NCBI RefSeq assembly: GCF_012489685.1 | Contig: NC_080042.1 | Span: 57,207,069 to 57,271,068, forward strand | Reading direction: 5' to 3' | From: Lotus japonicus | Taxonomy: Eukaryota; Streptophyta; Magnoliopsida; Fabales; Fabaceae | Length of the DNA: 64,000 nt | In this document: piece after piece, positions 44,931 through 55,416 of the stretch | Position numbering within the stretch: position 1 is the stretch's first letter | Layout of the letters: each line of letters starts with the position of its first letter | The notes under the pieces: model-generated | Database searches by the model: none | Told to the model about the DNA's origin: nothing | The model's input: only the letters and a program-made list of their open reading frames with translations | Made by a program: the position numbers and the translations under genes

Positions 44931-46139
44931 TGTAAGATCAAGTTTTGATCTAATAGTACAACTCTATGTTTTGATGATTACAAGTTAACCTTTTGGTATG
45001 AACAATTATGGTACTCTAACGTGTTTTCTGAGTGTGTTCTTAACAGGCTCTGACCTTGTCACAAACTCACACAAATCAGAAGCACTGTGCTTAAAGAGTG
45101 ATCCTAGCAACGCTTTCACAATCTCTATGTTCAGTCTGAACAGTAGAAAAGCTTCAGAAGATCTGAAGTATATCAAGCTCTGATAAGGACTCAGCTCACT
45201 TGAAGCTCTGATGATCCAGACGCTCTGACAACCCAGACACTCTGAAGGCTCAGAAGTACTGATGGTGTAGAAGACTCTGAAGATCCAAAAGCTGAAGAGT
45301 GAAGACTCTGAAGTCCAGAAGCAACTGGCTCTGAAGACCATGTACTGATCCTCTGAAGTGAAGATCAGAAGGTACAGCGGTCAGAGGATCCTTGCTTCCT
45401 TCTGACTCTGATCAACCAGCTTCACAAGTTCCAACACAAAGCGCTCCTCTGATCAGAAGTCAAACAAGGTTAAAGGTCAAGTCACTATCCAAAGTACAAA
45501 AGCAAATGTACTATCTTGACGACCTAACCTAACATTCTCAGCACAGCAGAAGCTGGAAATTCCAGAACTGCCCTCTAACGGTAGCATTCTCATGCAACGT
45601 TCAAACCCTAATCATTGAAGTATAAATAGAGGCTGAAGATTGAAAGATGCGGCTAGAAGAACTTACACACGCGCAAGCAATATTCAAACCTTCTAAGCTT
45701 TCTTTCATCTTGAATACATTGTGTTTACTATAAGCTTTTTAGAAGCAATCTCTTTGTAAACAAGAACTTCATATACAGTTGTATTGTTTGCCTTTGGAGA
45801 TCAAGGTTGATCGGATCCTAGAGAAGACTAAGAGAGTGAATCTTAGTGTGAGCTAAGTCAGTGTATTGTTAGTCACTTGTAGGTTTCAAGTGTAGTTGTA
45901 ACATTTACCTCATTAGTGGATTGCCTTCATTCTAAGAAGGAAGAAATCACCTTAACGGGTGGACTGGATTAGCTTGAGTGATTCATCAAGTGAACCAGGA
46001 TAAAATCCTTGTGTGCTTTTCTATCTCTTATCTTAAACACCTCTTGAGTCTCGAAAAGATTTGTTAAAATCTTAAGGTGGAAGTTTTATTTTGAAAACGT
46101 TATTCAAACCCCCCCTTTCTACCGTTTTTCATACCTTCA
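44931..46139 (+). repeat. 3' LTR of copia F, complete
   Basis: 1209 bases from TGTAAGATCAAG to CATACCTTCA. It pairs with 22208-23385 with few differences, mostly transitions. TATA at about 45621 (GTATAAATAGAGG). The target duplication CACGT follows at 46140-46144. Confidence 0.95.
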
Positions 46140-47301
46140 CACGTGACTTGGGTCGACTATGTAGTCCCCTTGTGTTGTTCATCTGTGGACGATCGAGATT
46201 GGATCCAAGGTGTTGAGGTGGTGGTGTGAAGGTGAGGACGTTAGCCTAACCAAACCTTAGGATTGCTAACTCTAGGTATGAGAATACGAGATTGATATTC
46301 CATTGTATGTTTACCATGAACTATTTATTTGTGATTTTGCATGGGAACTGACCCTCTATTATCTGGTATATGTTTGTTCTAGGGGGCCTAGATGACTGTG
46401 TCCAAGAGTGCGGTGTGTTCTTGGGAGCTGATTCTCAGTGAAGAACACCAGGACGAGGCATGGGTGTCCGACGCACGCCAGGTCCGCCGGATATACGTCG
46501 GCAATGCTACTCTCTGGTGCGCTGACAAGAAAGGAGAGTGGATCGAGTCTCAAATGTTTACGGGAAGGGTGGAACTACCATTCGTGCCATTTCGTTTCCG
46601 GACGCCTACAGTGGGGTCAGAGCAATCTTCTAACTAGGGGTCGGAGTTGGAGTCAGATCCATCTGAAGAGAAGTCTGTGGCGAAGAGTGAACCCGTAGTG
46701 GAACCCGAGGACCTACCGAAGGCTGAGGTGAAGGAGGTGGAACTTCCACCACGACAAGGAGAGTCCTGGAACATGGAGAACCCAGATGAAGACGAGTTGA
46801 AGGCCTAGAGTTTCTTTCGACTGGCAGTTGATCAGTACTATCAGAAGAAGGGCCAAATCTATCGAGATATGAGGAATAATTTGTTGAGGGAGTTCAACAA
46901 TGAGCCACTGCCCGACGACGACTACACAACGGAAGAAGAAGAGGAAGAGGAAGAGGCTAAGGAGTAGGCTGGGTTGAGAGACATTCACTTTCTTTTGGGG
47001 TTGAGAGTACCGAGTTGGGCATTGAACTATTTCTTTTGCTATTCGTTTTAAATAATTAAATTTGATGTAATTTACTTAGGTTTTGCAGACGCATGTTTCA
47101 TACTCTTTTCAGATGATTACTAAATTCAGAAGCTTTGCGTTATTGATCATTTCCGCGAGTTTTAAATGGTTAAGTTTCAAGAATTTCGTAAAATTGAACC
47201 TTTGTCATTAATTCAAGATTAATGATTGAACCGACGAAATTTTTTTATGAAATTTATGGCGCTTGGTTACTGTGTGACACTCTAGAAATCGGGGCGTTAC
47301 A
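46140..47301 (+). repeat. LTR 'D', left copy, 3' part
   Basis: Resumes LTR D after copia F (ACGTGACTTGGGTCGACTATG) and ends AATCGGGGCGTTACA. Matches 56456-57438 over its first about 960 bases. The last 200 bases have no partner because the right copy is truncated. It contains a decayed copy of the LTR-embedded ORF. Confidence 0.9.
46392..46967 (+). pseudogene. LTR-embedded ORF, left LTR D copy
   Basis: Opens with ATG at 46392 directly after CCTAG. It reads MTVSKSAVCSWELILSEE, then DEAWVSDARQVRRIYV, CADKKGEWIESQM and RVELPFVPFRF. A stop at 46635 replaces the glutamine found in the right copy. After it come DPSEEKSVAKSE, a TAG at 46807 shared by both copies, and LAVDQYYQKKGQIYRDMRNN, ending in DDDYTTEEEEEEEEAKE before TAG. 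No known domain. It shares the overall plan with the ORF of LTR B. Confidence 0.5.
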
Positions 47302-47304
47302 TTG

Positions 47305-47320
47305 TGGTATCAGGGCTCCG
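47305..47320 (+). other. Primer-binding site of element D
   Basis: TGGTATCAGGGCTCCG follows the LTR end after three bases and matches the initiator-Met type (TGGTATCAGAGC) with one change. Confidence 0.85.
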
Positions 47321-48305
47321 GTTGAGAAATCAGAGCACTAGGGTTTTGGGCACACGAGTTTTTGAACTCGTTTGTGTTTTGTTTTGGGTATAAGTGATTT
47401 CTAGGTTTCCGCGGCGAGATTTGGGTAGAACTTGTTTGCTAAGATGTTTGCTTGACTAGTGAGATTGTCTGGAGTATCATTGTCGTGATGCTCAACCCTT
47501 GGAGTCCTTAGACTCTAAAGTCTTATTTGATGTTTGGTGGACTGTGAACCTAGATGACGAACTCATGACGGTTGAAAGATACCTCCACGACACGATCTAT
47601 CTAACACATAGTTGGCTTAGGACATTAGCAAGTGACCCTTACGAAGTTCACAGTGGGCCAATTGCTGGAACTACAACAAGCTAGGACGCCTAATGAGGGA
47701 TTGCAAGGCACTAAAGGTAGAAGTAACCTAGAATATTGAATCTCATGGTGGCCAAGGGAACCAAGCTCGATGGAAGGATGTAACTTGCTTTAAGTGCGGA
47801 AAATTGGATCGTTATGCCGACATCTTCAAGGAAGATGCAAAAGTATGCTTTAATTAAGGGTTTTCGCTTACCAAAGATCGAGGTTGGAATGAACGCTCCA
47901 TGTGGGCTACGTCTGACCACATCGAGACTTTGTGTCTATTACCGCCAGTTAAACAAGGTTGACGTGACCTTTGACACGGCTGACCCGAAAGAACCAACCA
48001 TTCGCTTGGACAGAGAAATACGAGGCTAGTTTCCAAGAGTCGAAGAATTGCTTGACGGTCGCGCCAGTGTTAGCGTTGCCAAGGGTAGATGAACCTTATG
48101 AAATTTACTGTGATGCATCTCACCATGGACTTGGTTGTGTGATGATGCAACAAAAGAAGGCAGTCGCCTATGCGTTAAGACAATTGAGGAGTCAGCACAG
48201 GAATAGAATTTCGGAATGCGAGAAGTATTAGAGTAAGCAACAGAAGCATGGTGTGCCTTTCCGTGGTAGTTTCAAGGAGGAAACTATTTTAAGGAGGGTG
48301 GTACT
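47321..48305 (+). pseudogene. Gag and pol remnants of element D
   Basis: Short recognisable pieces with large losses between them. Zinc-knuckle scraps are CNKLG-like LGRLMRDCKALK near 47680 and TCFKCGKLDRYAD near 47790. An RT scrap RLCVYYRQLNKV lies near 47930. RT-RNase H is read in 47971-48231: RKNQPFAWTEKYEASFQESK, PRVDEPYEIYCDASHHGLGC. The order gag-RT-RNase H on the plus strand agrees with the LTRs. Protease, most of RT and integrase are absent. An untranslated end with a polypurine-like AAGGAGGGTGGTAC closes it near 48303. Confidence 0.75.
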
Positions 48306-49316
48306 GTGTCTGACTTGGTAAAATAAGTAATATTTAGTATTATTTCTTGTGAATGGTTTGTGATTTATGAGGGTGATGTGATTTGGCGTGCTGAAGGCTC
48401 ATTATTGAGTCATAGAGGTGGGGGAGAACACTGACCGAGTCAATGTCTTCCCTACGATTTTGTGGTGTTTTATGTGATTGTGTTACACTCTCGATTATCC
48501 TTACTTAGGGAAGATGGTGGATGGAACCATCGGCTAAGAAAGGATGGCAGATGGAGCCAGTGAACGGAGTGCGTCGATCGAGATGGTGGATGGAACCATC
48601 AAGATTGATGAGATGGTGGATGGAACCATCGGTTAAGCAGGAATGGTTGATGGAACCATTGGTCAGACCGAGATGGTGGATGGAACCATCAGGAAGGACG
48701 AAATTGGTGGATGGAACCAACGATCATATATTTTGGATGGAACCATAGATCGGACAAACCAGATGGTGGATGGAACCGTTTAATGGACTAGGTGGTGGAT
48801 GGAACCACCGAGCGAGTGAATTGGTGGATGGAACCTTTGAGCTCGGTGTCCGGAAAGTTTGTTTTCCCGTGTCTGAGCTGTTTATGTTGCATCTGGATCC
48901 CCTAGACGGGACGCCGACCTGCGTGTACTAGCATGAGCTTAACACCTGTTTGACTTAAACTTTTGTTGTTTCGTGTGACTGCATTGAGGCAGTTTGGGTC
49001 GTGTTCTAACAGGAGAGTTCCATAAGGTTCTACGACGAGTGTCTAGGTTATAGACAGTGTAATGAGAGTAACTCGAATATTCTTACCAGTTATTATTCTA
49101 ATTGCCATCTTTTAGATATTAAGCATGATCAACATAATATTGGAAAATGGTGATAGGAATCTTAGTTGGTGTTGGACTTTAAAAGGTACATTAAGGAGAC
49201 ACAGATTCCCTTTGTGGAAATGATGTGGAACCAAACCACTAGAGAAGTCACGTGAAGACCAGAAAGATGAGACTAAGGACAATAACCTGTGCGTCGAGAC
49301 GACTGAAAATTCGTGG
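48306..49316 (+). repeat. LTR-like segment with a GATGGTGGATGGAACCATC minisatellite
   Basis: It follows a polypurine-type sequence and starts TGTCTGACTTGG, as a 3' LTR would. 48225-48305 and 49317-49398 are near-copies of each other, so a piece of a related LTR appears to have been pasted between two copies of the element's 3' untranslated end. No gene is seen. The minisatellite takes up about 48513-48840. Confidence 0.5.
48513..48840. repeat. GGATGGAACCATC minisatellite
   Basis: About ten units of GATGGTGGATGGAACCATC with spacers of varying length (period roughly 30-36 bases). Some units decay to GGTGGATGGAACCAACG. GGATGG...CCATC makes each unit partly palindromic. Both strands stay open by chance. 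Confidence 0.92.
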
Positions 49317-49758
49317 GAAGTATTAGAGTGCGCAATAGAAGCGTGGTGTGTCCTCCTATAGTAGTTTCGAGTACGAAACTATTTAAGGAGGGTGGTATTG
49401 TAAGACCCGGTTTTAGGGCATATGATTTTAATAATAATATTGAATAATATTCTGTGAACTATTTGTGTTATATGTGATATATGCCTTTAGAAAGGTAATA
49501 TCGCTAGGGTTATTTTCCAACGACTTTTAGGTTAAAATCGGCCCGACAACGGCGATGAGTTGGCGAGGACAATTTTGTGGGCCACACCTCATGGGGAGGC
49601 TCTGGACATATTTCTAAAAATATTCTATGAAGGAATATTCCTTCCTTCTATTTTTTTTGAGAGTTTTATTTAAATAAAATGGGTTTTTATTTAAATAAAA
49701 TGTATTTAATTATTTTAAAACTTATGATTTATTAAATAAACATTTTCAAAATTATTTT

Positions 49759-50069
49759 GGCTTAAATGCATTTGGTGCCCCTGATGTTTCATGGGAGTGC
49801 AAATGATACCACTCTTCTAATTTTGTCAATGTTTGTACCCTCCATGAAACAAAACAGTGTAGCGTTTGCCCTTCTGTCAGTTCAACGTTAGTTTACTAAC
49901 GGAGGGGCTGACGTGGAATTTTATTTTGCTTTTCCTATTTGCCACGTGGATTTTAATTACTGAATAACAAAAAAAAATAAAAAAGAGGGGCACGTGCTAA
50001 TCACGTGCCTGTTAACCCTAAATCCCCAATTTGGGGATAAATCCCCAAATTAGAAACACAGAAGGAAAG
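49759..50069 (+). repeat. Left terminal inverted repeat of the MULE
   Basis: Inverted partner of 54495-54805, with few mismatches. It contains GGCACGTGCTAATCACGTGCC, two CACGTG G-boxes in a near-palindrome (49989-50009), and then an AATTTGGGGATAAATCCCCA palindrome. In Mutator elements the TIR carries both transposase-binding sites and the gene promoter. Confidence 0.95.
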
Positions 50070-50203
50070 GGACCTCAACAAATCGCGAAAGGGAAAGGGA
50101 AAGACGAAGAAGAGGAGCGACGAAGAACACGAGCACGAGAGCTCAATAAATCGCGAAAGGGAAAGGGAGAAGGCTAAGGGCTCGAGACGAAGAAGAGGCA
50201 TAC

Positions 50204-50678
50204 ATGGGTGGGGAAAGCCATTTCTCTGGAGGGAGCTCTGTTTCCAGTGGCTACGGTCGAAGGAGGAACGTTGTTTTGTGCAAGTGTGGAGAAGTTTCCC
50301 CGGTTGTGACTACTTGGACGAACGAGAACGGAAATATTGGTAGGCGGTTCTATGGATGTGGCAGGTTTAAGGTAATGTTTTGGATTAATTGTTTAAGGTT
50401 AATTAATTGTTGTGAATTTGGTTTTGCTTGAACTGAAATTGTTGGGAAAATTTATTTATTCTCAGGAACAGAACAGGAGGCACTGTGATTTCTTCCAGTG
50501 GTATGATGAGTTGGAGGGTAACCCGCGTGACAAGAAAATAATTGCAGGCTTGTTGCGTAGAGTAGATGAGATGAAGAAGAACCAAGCAATGTTGATCAAG
50601 TGTTGTGTGCTGGGATGGTCTGTAGCTGTGTTCCTGTTGATTGTATGTGCAATTCTAATGGTGAAAATGATGAAGTAG
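50204..50678 (+). CDS. GRF zinc-finger protein with C-terminal membrane segment, MULE gene 2
   Basis: Two exons, 50204-50371 and 50466-50678, joined across an intron beginning GTAATG and ending TTCTCAG. The product is 126 residues. An N-terminal GRF zinc finger reads CKCGE (residues 26-30), TTWTNENGNIGRRFYGC and HCDFFQWYDE; these conserved Cys/His and GRRFYGC residues define the family. A short helix RDKKIIAGLLRRVDEMKKN follows, then a hydrophobic segment CCVLGWSVAVFLLIVCAIL, probably a membrane anchor, with a basic end. Plant GRF proteins of this shape are numerous and of unknown role; the finger probably binds nucleic acid. The start lies 135 bases inside the TIR, which likely holds the promoter. 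Confidence 0.8.
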
Positions 50679-51096
50679 AATTAGGGTGAGAGGATGATGT
50701 AGTAGAAGTAGGAGAGGTTGTGGGGTTTATTTGTACTGTGTGTGCCTTTAGTGCATATGTATGGAACTTGAAATTGATAAATGAATTTGAGTAATTTGTC
50801 CTCAAATTTTTGTTGTTTGAAATGATGTCTACAAGCACAATGTTCTATCTAGGCTATCTACTATTTTCAGTTGTCATATGGAAATTCAAAATGGCTAATA
50901 TAATCATAGATTCCAAATTCAATGGATAATGTCATACAAAACCAAACATGGATAGCATCCCTTGCAAATTACAATAGATAAAGTCATACATTAACCAAAG
51001 GCTTAACTAAGTTCATTACATAACCAGAAAACACTAAGACTAAAGTTCCACACAAAATGGCACCAACACTAAAAACAGCATAATCAAGGCTCATAA
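50679..51096. other. Spacer between the two MULE genes
   Basis: 418 AT-rich bases between the convergent genes, expected to hold both polyadenylation regions. No other feature is seen. Confidence 0.6.
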
Positions 51097-54000
51097 TCAA
51101 CTAGTGCTCTCTTGAGTTCCAACTACAGCTCTTGGTCTCTTTCTTCTTCTTGTGGTTGCACCAGATGGAGGTAGTGTAGCTGTTATTGTGCTCCCATGAC
51201 CTGATGAGGGCTGTGAAGCTGGCTGTGAAGCTGGCAGAGAAGATGGTTGGGAAGCTGGCTGGGAGGCTGGTTGGGAAGCTGGTTGGGAAGCTGGCTGTGG
51301 AGCAGTTTGGGTTGTAACTGCATCAGGAGCCTTCCTCTTTCTTTTTGCAGCAGGTTTGTACTGAGGTTTCTGAGGCCCTTTTCCAGCCCTTGCAGCAGCA
51401 GATGAACTTCTTGTTCCAGGAATTGTTCCACTTCCAGAAGCCTGGCCAGGGTGGACCTTCTTTGGATTTTTCTGACAAATTAGAAACAAATCATTCTCAG
51501 TCAATAATATGCATAAGCTATAGAGTTCTAGTATAAACTAAAAATTGCTTTAATTTTACCTTGTTGCCCCCCTTTTCTATGTCCCTGTCAGCACCAGTTT
51601 TACCTCCACATGTCCTCACATTATGCCCCCATTGTCCACATCTGGAGCACTTCACTTTTGTTTGATTTCTTGGAATCTTGTAAGGGTTTCTTGGTTCATC
51701 ATTTTTCTTGTTCCTTAGTTTCTTTGGCCTCCCAGGTGCCCTCCTTACATATGGTGGTTGAATTAGTGGAAGATTGCTTTTAGTCCACAATTTTGGGCCA
51801 TTGTTAGGTAAAATGATGTAGGAATATGTTGCTAGAAATGTATCCCTCCTGCAATATGCAAACACACAGATTAAGTGTAAATAAATGAGAGGACCCCATA
51901 AGAGTTTATGATCATGAGTACTTACTTGTAGTAGTTGTGCACAAAGTTTTCAGGGTAGGTGCGATTATACCACATACAAGCAATTGCATGACAGCATGGG
52001 ATACCTGTCAAGTCCCATTTTCTGCAAGCACAATGGCTGTCTTTGAGCTCCACACCATACTTCAAAAATGGACCACTTGAAACCTCAAATTTAGAGTATT
52101 CGGTGTCCCCATTCCATTCAGGATGCCAACTTTCTGCTTCTCTCTTGTTATCCTCTAATTTTTGTTGAATCATAGGAGCTATATTCCCTCTATATTTCAT
52201 CATTAATTGTCTTTGCTTCACAATCCTAGAGGTGATATAGCGCTTCAATCCTTCAACCAGTGAAATGATTGGCTTGTCTCTATGTTCTAGAATGGCCATG
52301 TTGAAAGCCTCACACATATTGTTCACTTGTAGGTCACACAGAGAATTAGTGCTGAAATGGGCCCTTGGCCATTGCTTGGCAGGTATCTGACAGAGGCCAT
52401 CCATGCTTGTTCATTCATCTCCTTCAGCTTCTCCATAGCCCTATCAAATTGTGGAACAGTGCATGCTCTTGCAGCAGCCCACAAAGCACCTTTCATTTCC
52501 ATTCCTGGGTATTTCTTCCTCCAATTACCATACACATGTTTCACACAAACCCTATGCTCCACATCACCTGCTAATGACTGTAAAGTGGGAACTAGACCCT
52601 AAGTGTGAAAACAATCAAGAAATCAGTTCATGTTTAGGACATAAGTGAACAAAAAATTACAAATAAACAAAAATGATAAATCACCTTCTGTTGATCTGAA
52701 ATAAATGCCCATCTCTGTTGCTTTACCAAGTTCAGGTCTTCAAGCAATAAAGCTACAAACCACTCCCAGGAGTCTCTGGTCTCAGCTTCAACAATGGCAA
52801 ATGCAATGGGGAACATCTGGTTGTTCCCATCCTTTCCAACAACTGAAAGGAGCTGCCCTCCATACACAACTTTCAGAAAACAGCCATCCAGTCCAATCTG
52901 GACCCAACTTGAATCTTGGGTACTTCTTCTGTGGTTGGTAATGCTCATCATCTGTGTCTGGTGGAGATTCCAACTCATCAGATGAACCATCTTCATTGTC
53001 AAAATCTACTTCATTGACAAATGCATCATCATCTTCCTCTGAGGTACTATCTGGATGCCTCTCATCTCCTTCAACCTCTAAAACTGTCCTCCAGTCCCAC
53101 CTCTCATCAAAATCACTGTCATCTAGACTCACATCACTCACTGCACTCTCAGATTCAGATTCACTTTGACTCTCACTCACTAAAATCTCAACACCCCCCT
53201 CCTGCTCGGTCTTTTTGTCCTTCTTTTTACCCTCCTTCTTTTTACCCTTATTCTTTTCCTTCTTTTTACCCTTATTCTTGTCCTTCTTTTTACTCTTATT
53301 CTTGTCCTTCTTTTTACCCTTCTTCTTTTCCTTCTTTTTACTCTTCTTTTTCTCCCCTTCCTTGTCTCCAGCAACTACCTCCTCTTCCTCAACAATAACT
53401 GCATCACCATCTTTATTACCCTCTCCACTGCCCTGTCCTGCATTAAATGCTTCACCCTCCTTATCACCCTCCCCACCAACAACACTTGTATCACCCTGTT
53501 TCTCCCTCTCAACACTACACTGTCCCACTTGTATTATGTCAACATCAATGTCTATGCCAGTAGCATGTCCCTCAACAGTAGGCTGCCCTTCACACAAGAC
53601 TTCACTATCTTTCTCCCCCTCAACAGTAGGCTGTGTAAATTCAAGAAATGGTGGAGGTTCAACAAACTCAGGCTCTTCCTCTACTATATGCTCAACATAG
53701 AAGTTGACAACATCATAGCCACTCACATCATTCAGAAAGGCACATACATCTCTATCATCTTTGAAAGGTTTGCAGCCTATCTCAAACCCAAGGCCAGGGT
53801 CTTTGTACCACACATTAAAGTTCAAATATCCTAAGCCTCTGGCAACCTTGCCTACATCAATTGAATTAATCTCATCCATATCCCAGTTTGGTAGAGTAAG
53901 ACAAACCCCATTTATATAATCTACCCTCGGTTCACACACAAATTTCCCACCATGCCACACTTTAACTGTTGCAAATTGACTACTAGTGGGCCTGCAGTGA

Positions 54001-54418
54001 GGACAACATGCAATAGATTAAGAGAAAACACTCTGGCATGTGAAGTATTAAAAACAATAATCTTTCAACATGCAATAGATTAAGACAAAGGACAATGGCA
54101 TGTGAAGTATCAATCAAACATAAAATAACATAACCAAGCCACTTTCAACATAGATGCACATGTGGGTCTCATGAAAAAGTATTCAAAAATAGACATGAAT
54201 CTTGAAAAGGGATACCTGAAACGATAATGGTCGGGAATATCCTCCCCAAACCAGGAATCTCTAAAAGGGTCGTATCCCTGCTTTTCACAAGTGGGTTCTT
54301 CTTGGACCACATTTTTCCCCTTATCCTTCGTCGGGGTCCCTCCTGTTCTCCTACTTCTACCTCGACTACGTCCACGATTTGGAGACCCACTAGCCATGTG
54401 CGACGACAACGTGCTCAA
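51097..54418 (-). pseudogene. mudrA-type MULE transposase, five exons, internally deleted
   Basis: Probable exons on the minus strand are 54418-54216, 53991-52685, 52598-51926, 51848-51560 and 51472-51097, each bounded by GT/AG. Domains in order: a short basic N-terminus (NRGRSRGRSRR); a PB1-like segment from VKVWHGGKFVCEP; an acidic region with a long KKKDKNKGKKK block; the transposase core with GLDGCFLKVVYGGQLLSVVG (first catalytic Asp) and WAFISDQQK (second); a SWIM zinc finger CACRKWDLTGIPCCHAIA; a zinc knuckle CSRCGQWGHNVRTC; and a QPAS-repeat tail ending in a basic stretch. Two defects show: near 52890 the frame jumps from KKYPRF to IGLDGC, so the MuDR DNA-binding domain is missing, and near 52405 there is a one-base shift. 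Confidence 0.88.
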
Positions 54419-54494
54419 GGATCAAGAAAAGGGGCCAACAACGTGCTCAAGGATTTCCTCAGGGCTAACGCTTGCACCTTGTTCCTCGACCGTT

Positions 54495-54805
54495 CCTCCC
54501 TCTGTGTTTCTAATTTGGGGATTTATCCCCAAATTGGGGATTTAGGGTTAACAGGCACGTGATTAGCACGTGCCCCTCTTTTTTCTTTTTTTTTTGTTAT
54601 TCAGTAATTAAAATCCACGTGGCAAATAGGAAAAGCAAAATAAAATTCCACGTCAGCCCCTCCGTTAGTAAACTAACGTTGAACTGACAGAAGGGCAAAC
54701 GCTACACTGTTTTGTTTCATGGAGGGTACAAACGTTGACAAAATTAGAAGAGGGGTATCATTTGCACTCCCATGAAACATTAGGGGCACCAAATGCATTT
54801 AAGCC
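54495..54805 (-). repeat. Right terminal inverted repeat of the MULE
   Basis: Partner of 49759-50069. It carries the same paired CACGTG motifs near 54555-54575 and lies 77 bases from the transposase start codon, so it is the likely transposase promoter. Confidence 0.95.
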
Positions 54806-55380
54806 AATTATTTTCTAGAGCATTTATGAGGGCTGGTCGAATTTGGAGGGAGGAAGGAGAAAATGGTTTTTGAATTTTAAATTGGGGTTTTCATGGTGAA
54901 TTAAGAAGAGATTTTGGTGATTAATGCACCTAATCACCTAAAAACAACCTTGTTTTGTGTTTGATGGTTTTCTTGAGTGAAAATCTGACCATAGTATTAT
55001 ATGGTGGGCGGCCAAGCTTGGAGAAGGAGGAGGCAAGGTGGTTTTCTTTTTTCCACTTAATGACTAGTCTTTATGAAGGAGCAAATCAAGGGTGTGATTC
55101 CTTTGACTCTCATTGAATGGGGGACTTGAGTGGGAGATTTTAAAACCTTAAAGGGCATTGGCAAATCAGATTTAAAGAATTAAGGATTGAATTTTGAACT
55201 TTCAAGAGTTTTGGTTTTAAATGGTTTTATTAAGAGGTATTATTTGGTTAAGTGGGCTTGGGTAAAATTTTTGAAAAACCCTAATACTAGAGCATAGGAG
55301 CCGCGACCATACAAGGGAAAGAGGGGGAGCCTTCTTTTTCTTTTCTCAAGTCAAGAGAAAAGAAAAGAGAGAGAGAGGTC

Positions 55381-55416
<36 letters not shown>

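Larger units (their letters stand above)
22208..46139 (+). mobile_element. SIRE/Maximus-like Ty1/copia element 'F', pol deleted, host of gypsy A
   Basis: It has LTRs at 22208-23385 (truncated) and 44931-46139, flanked by CACGT (22203-22207 and 46140-46144). Removing the element rejoins CTCCACGTGACTTGGGTCGAC, which occurs intact in the other LTR of D near 56457. Inside are a scrap of copia RNase H, a long ORF downstream of pol, an antisense ORF and a polypurine tract. The extra 3' ORF with a coiled-coil end is characteristic of the SIRE/Maximus group. Primer site, gag and nearly all of pol are deleted. Gypsy element A (25413-42036) lies inside the extra ORF. Confidence 0.88.
49759..54805. mobile_element. 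MuDR-like Mutator element (MULE), 5047 bases, two genes
   Basis: Terminal inverted repeats of about 311 bases (49759-50069 and 54495-54805), starting GGCTTAAATGCATTTGG. They are flanked by the perfect 9-base duplication AATTATTTT (49750-49758 and 54806-54814), the hallmark of Mutator transposition. Inside are a GRF zinc-finger gene on the plus strand (50204-50678) and a mudrA-type transposase gene on the minus strand (54418-51097), converging on a central spacer at 50679-51096. That is the gene layout of maize MuDR. Target duplication and inverted repeats are intact, while the transposase is damaged. Confidence 0.95.

Noticed and set aside
48505..48840. Regularly spaced repeats resembling a CRISPR array
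   Set aside because: Plant nuclear context, irregular spacer lengths, related spacers and no cas genes; it is a minisatellite within an LTR.
53021..53700. Plus-strand Ser/Phe/Pro-rich frames
   Set aside because: Shadow of the Lys- and acid-rich part of the MULE transposase on the minus strand.
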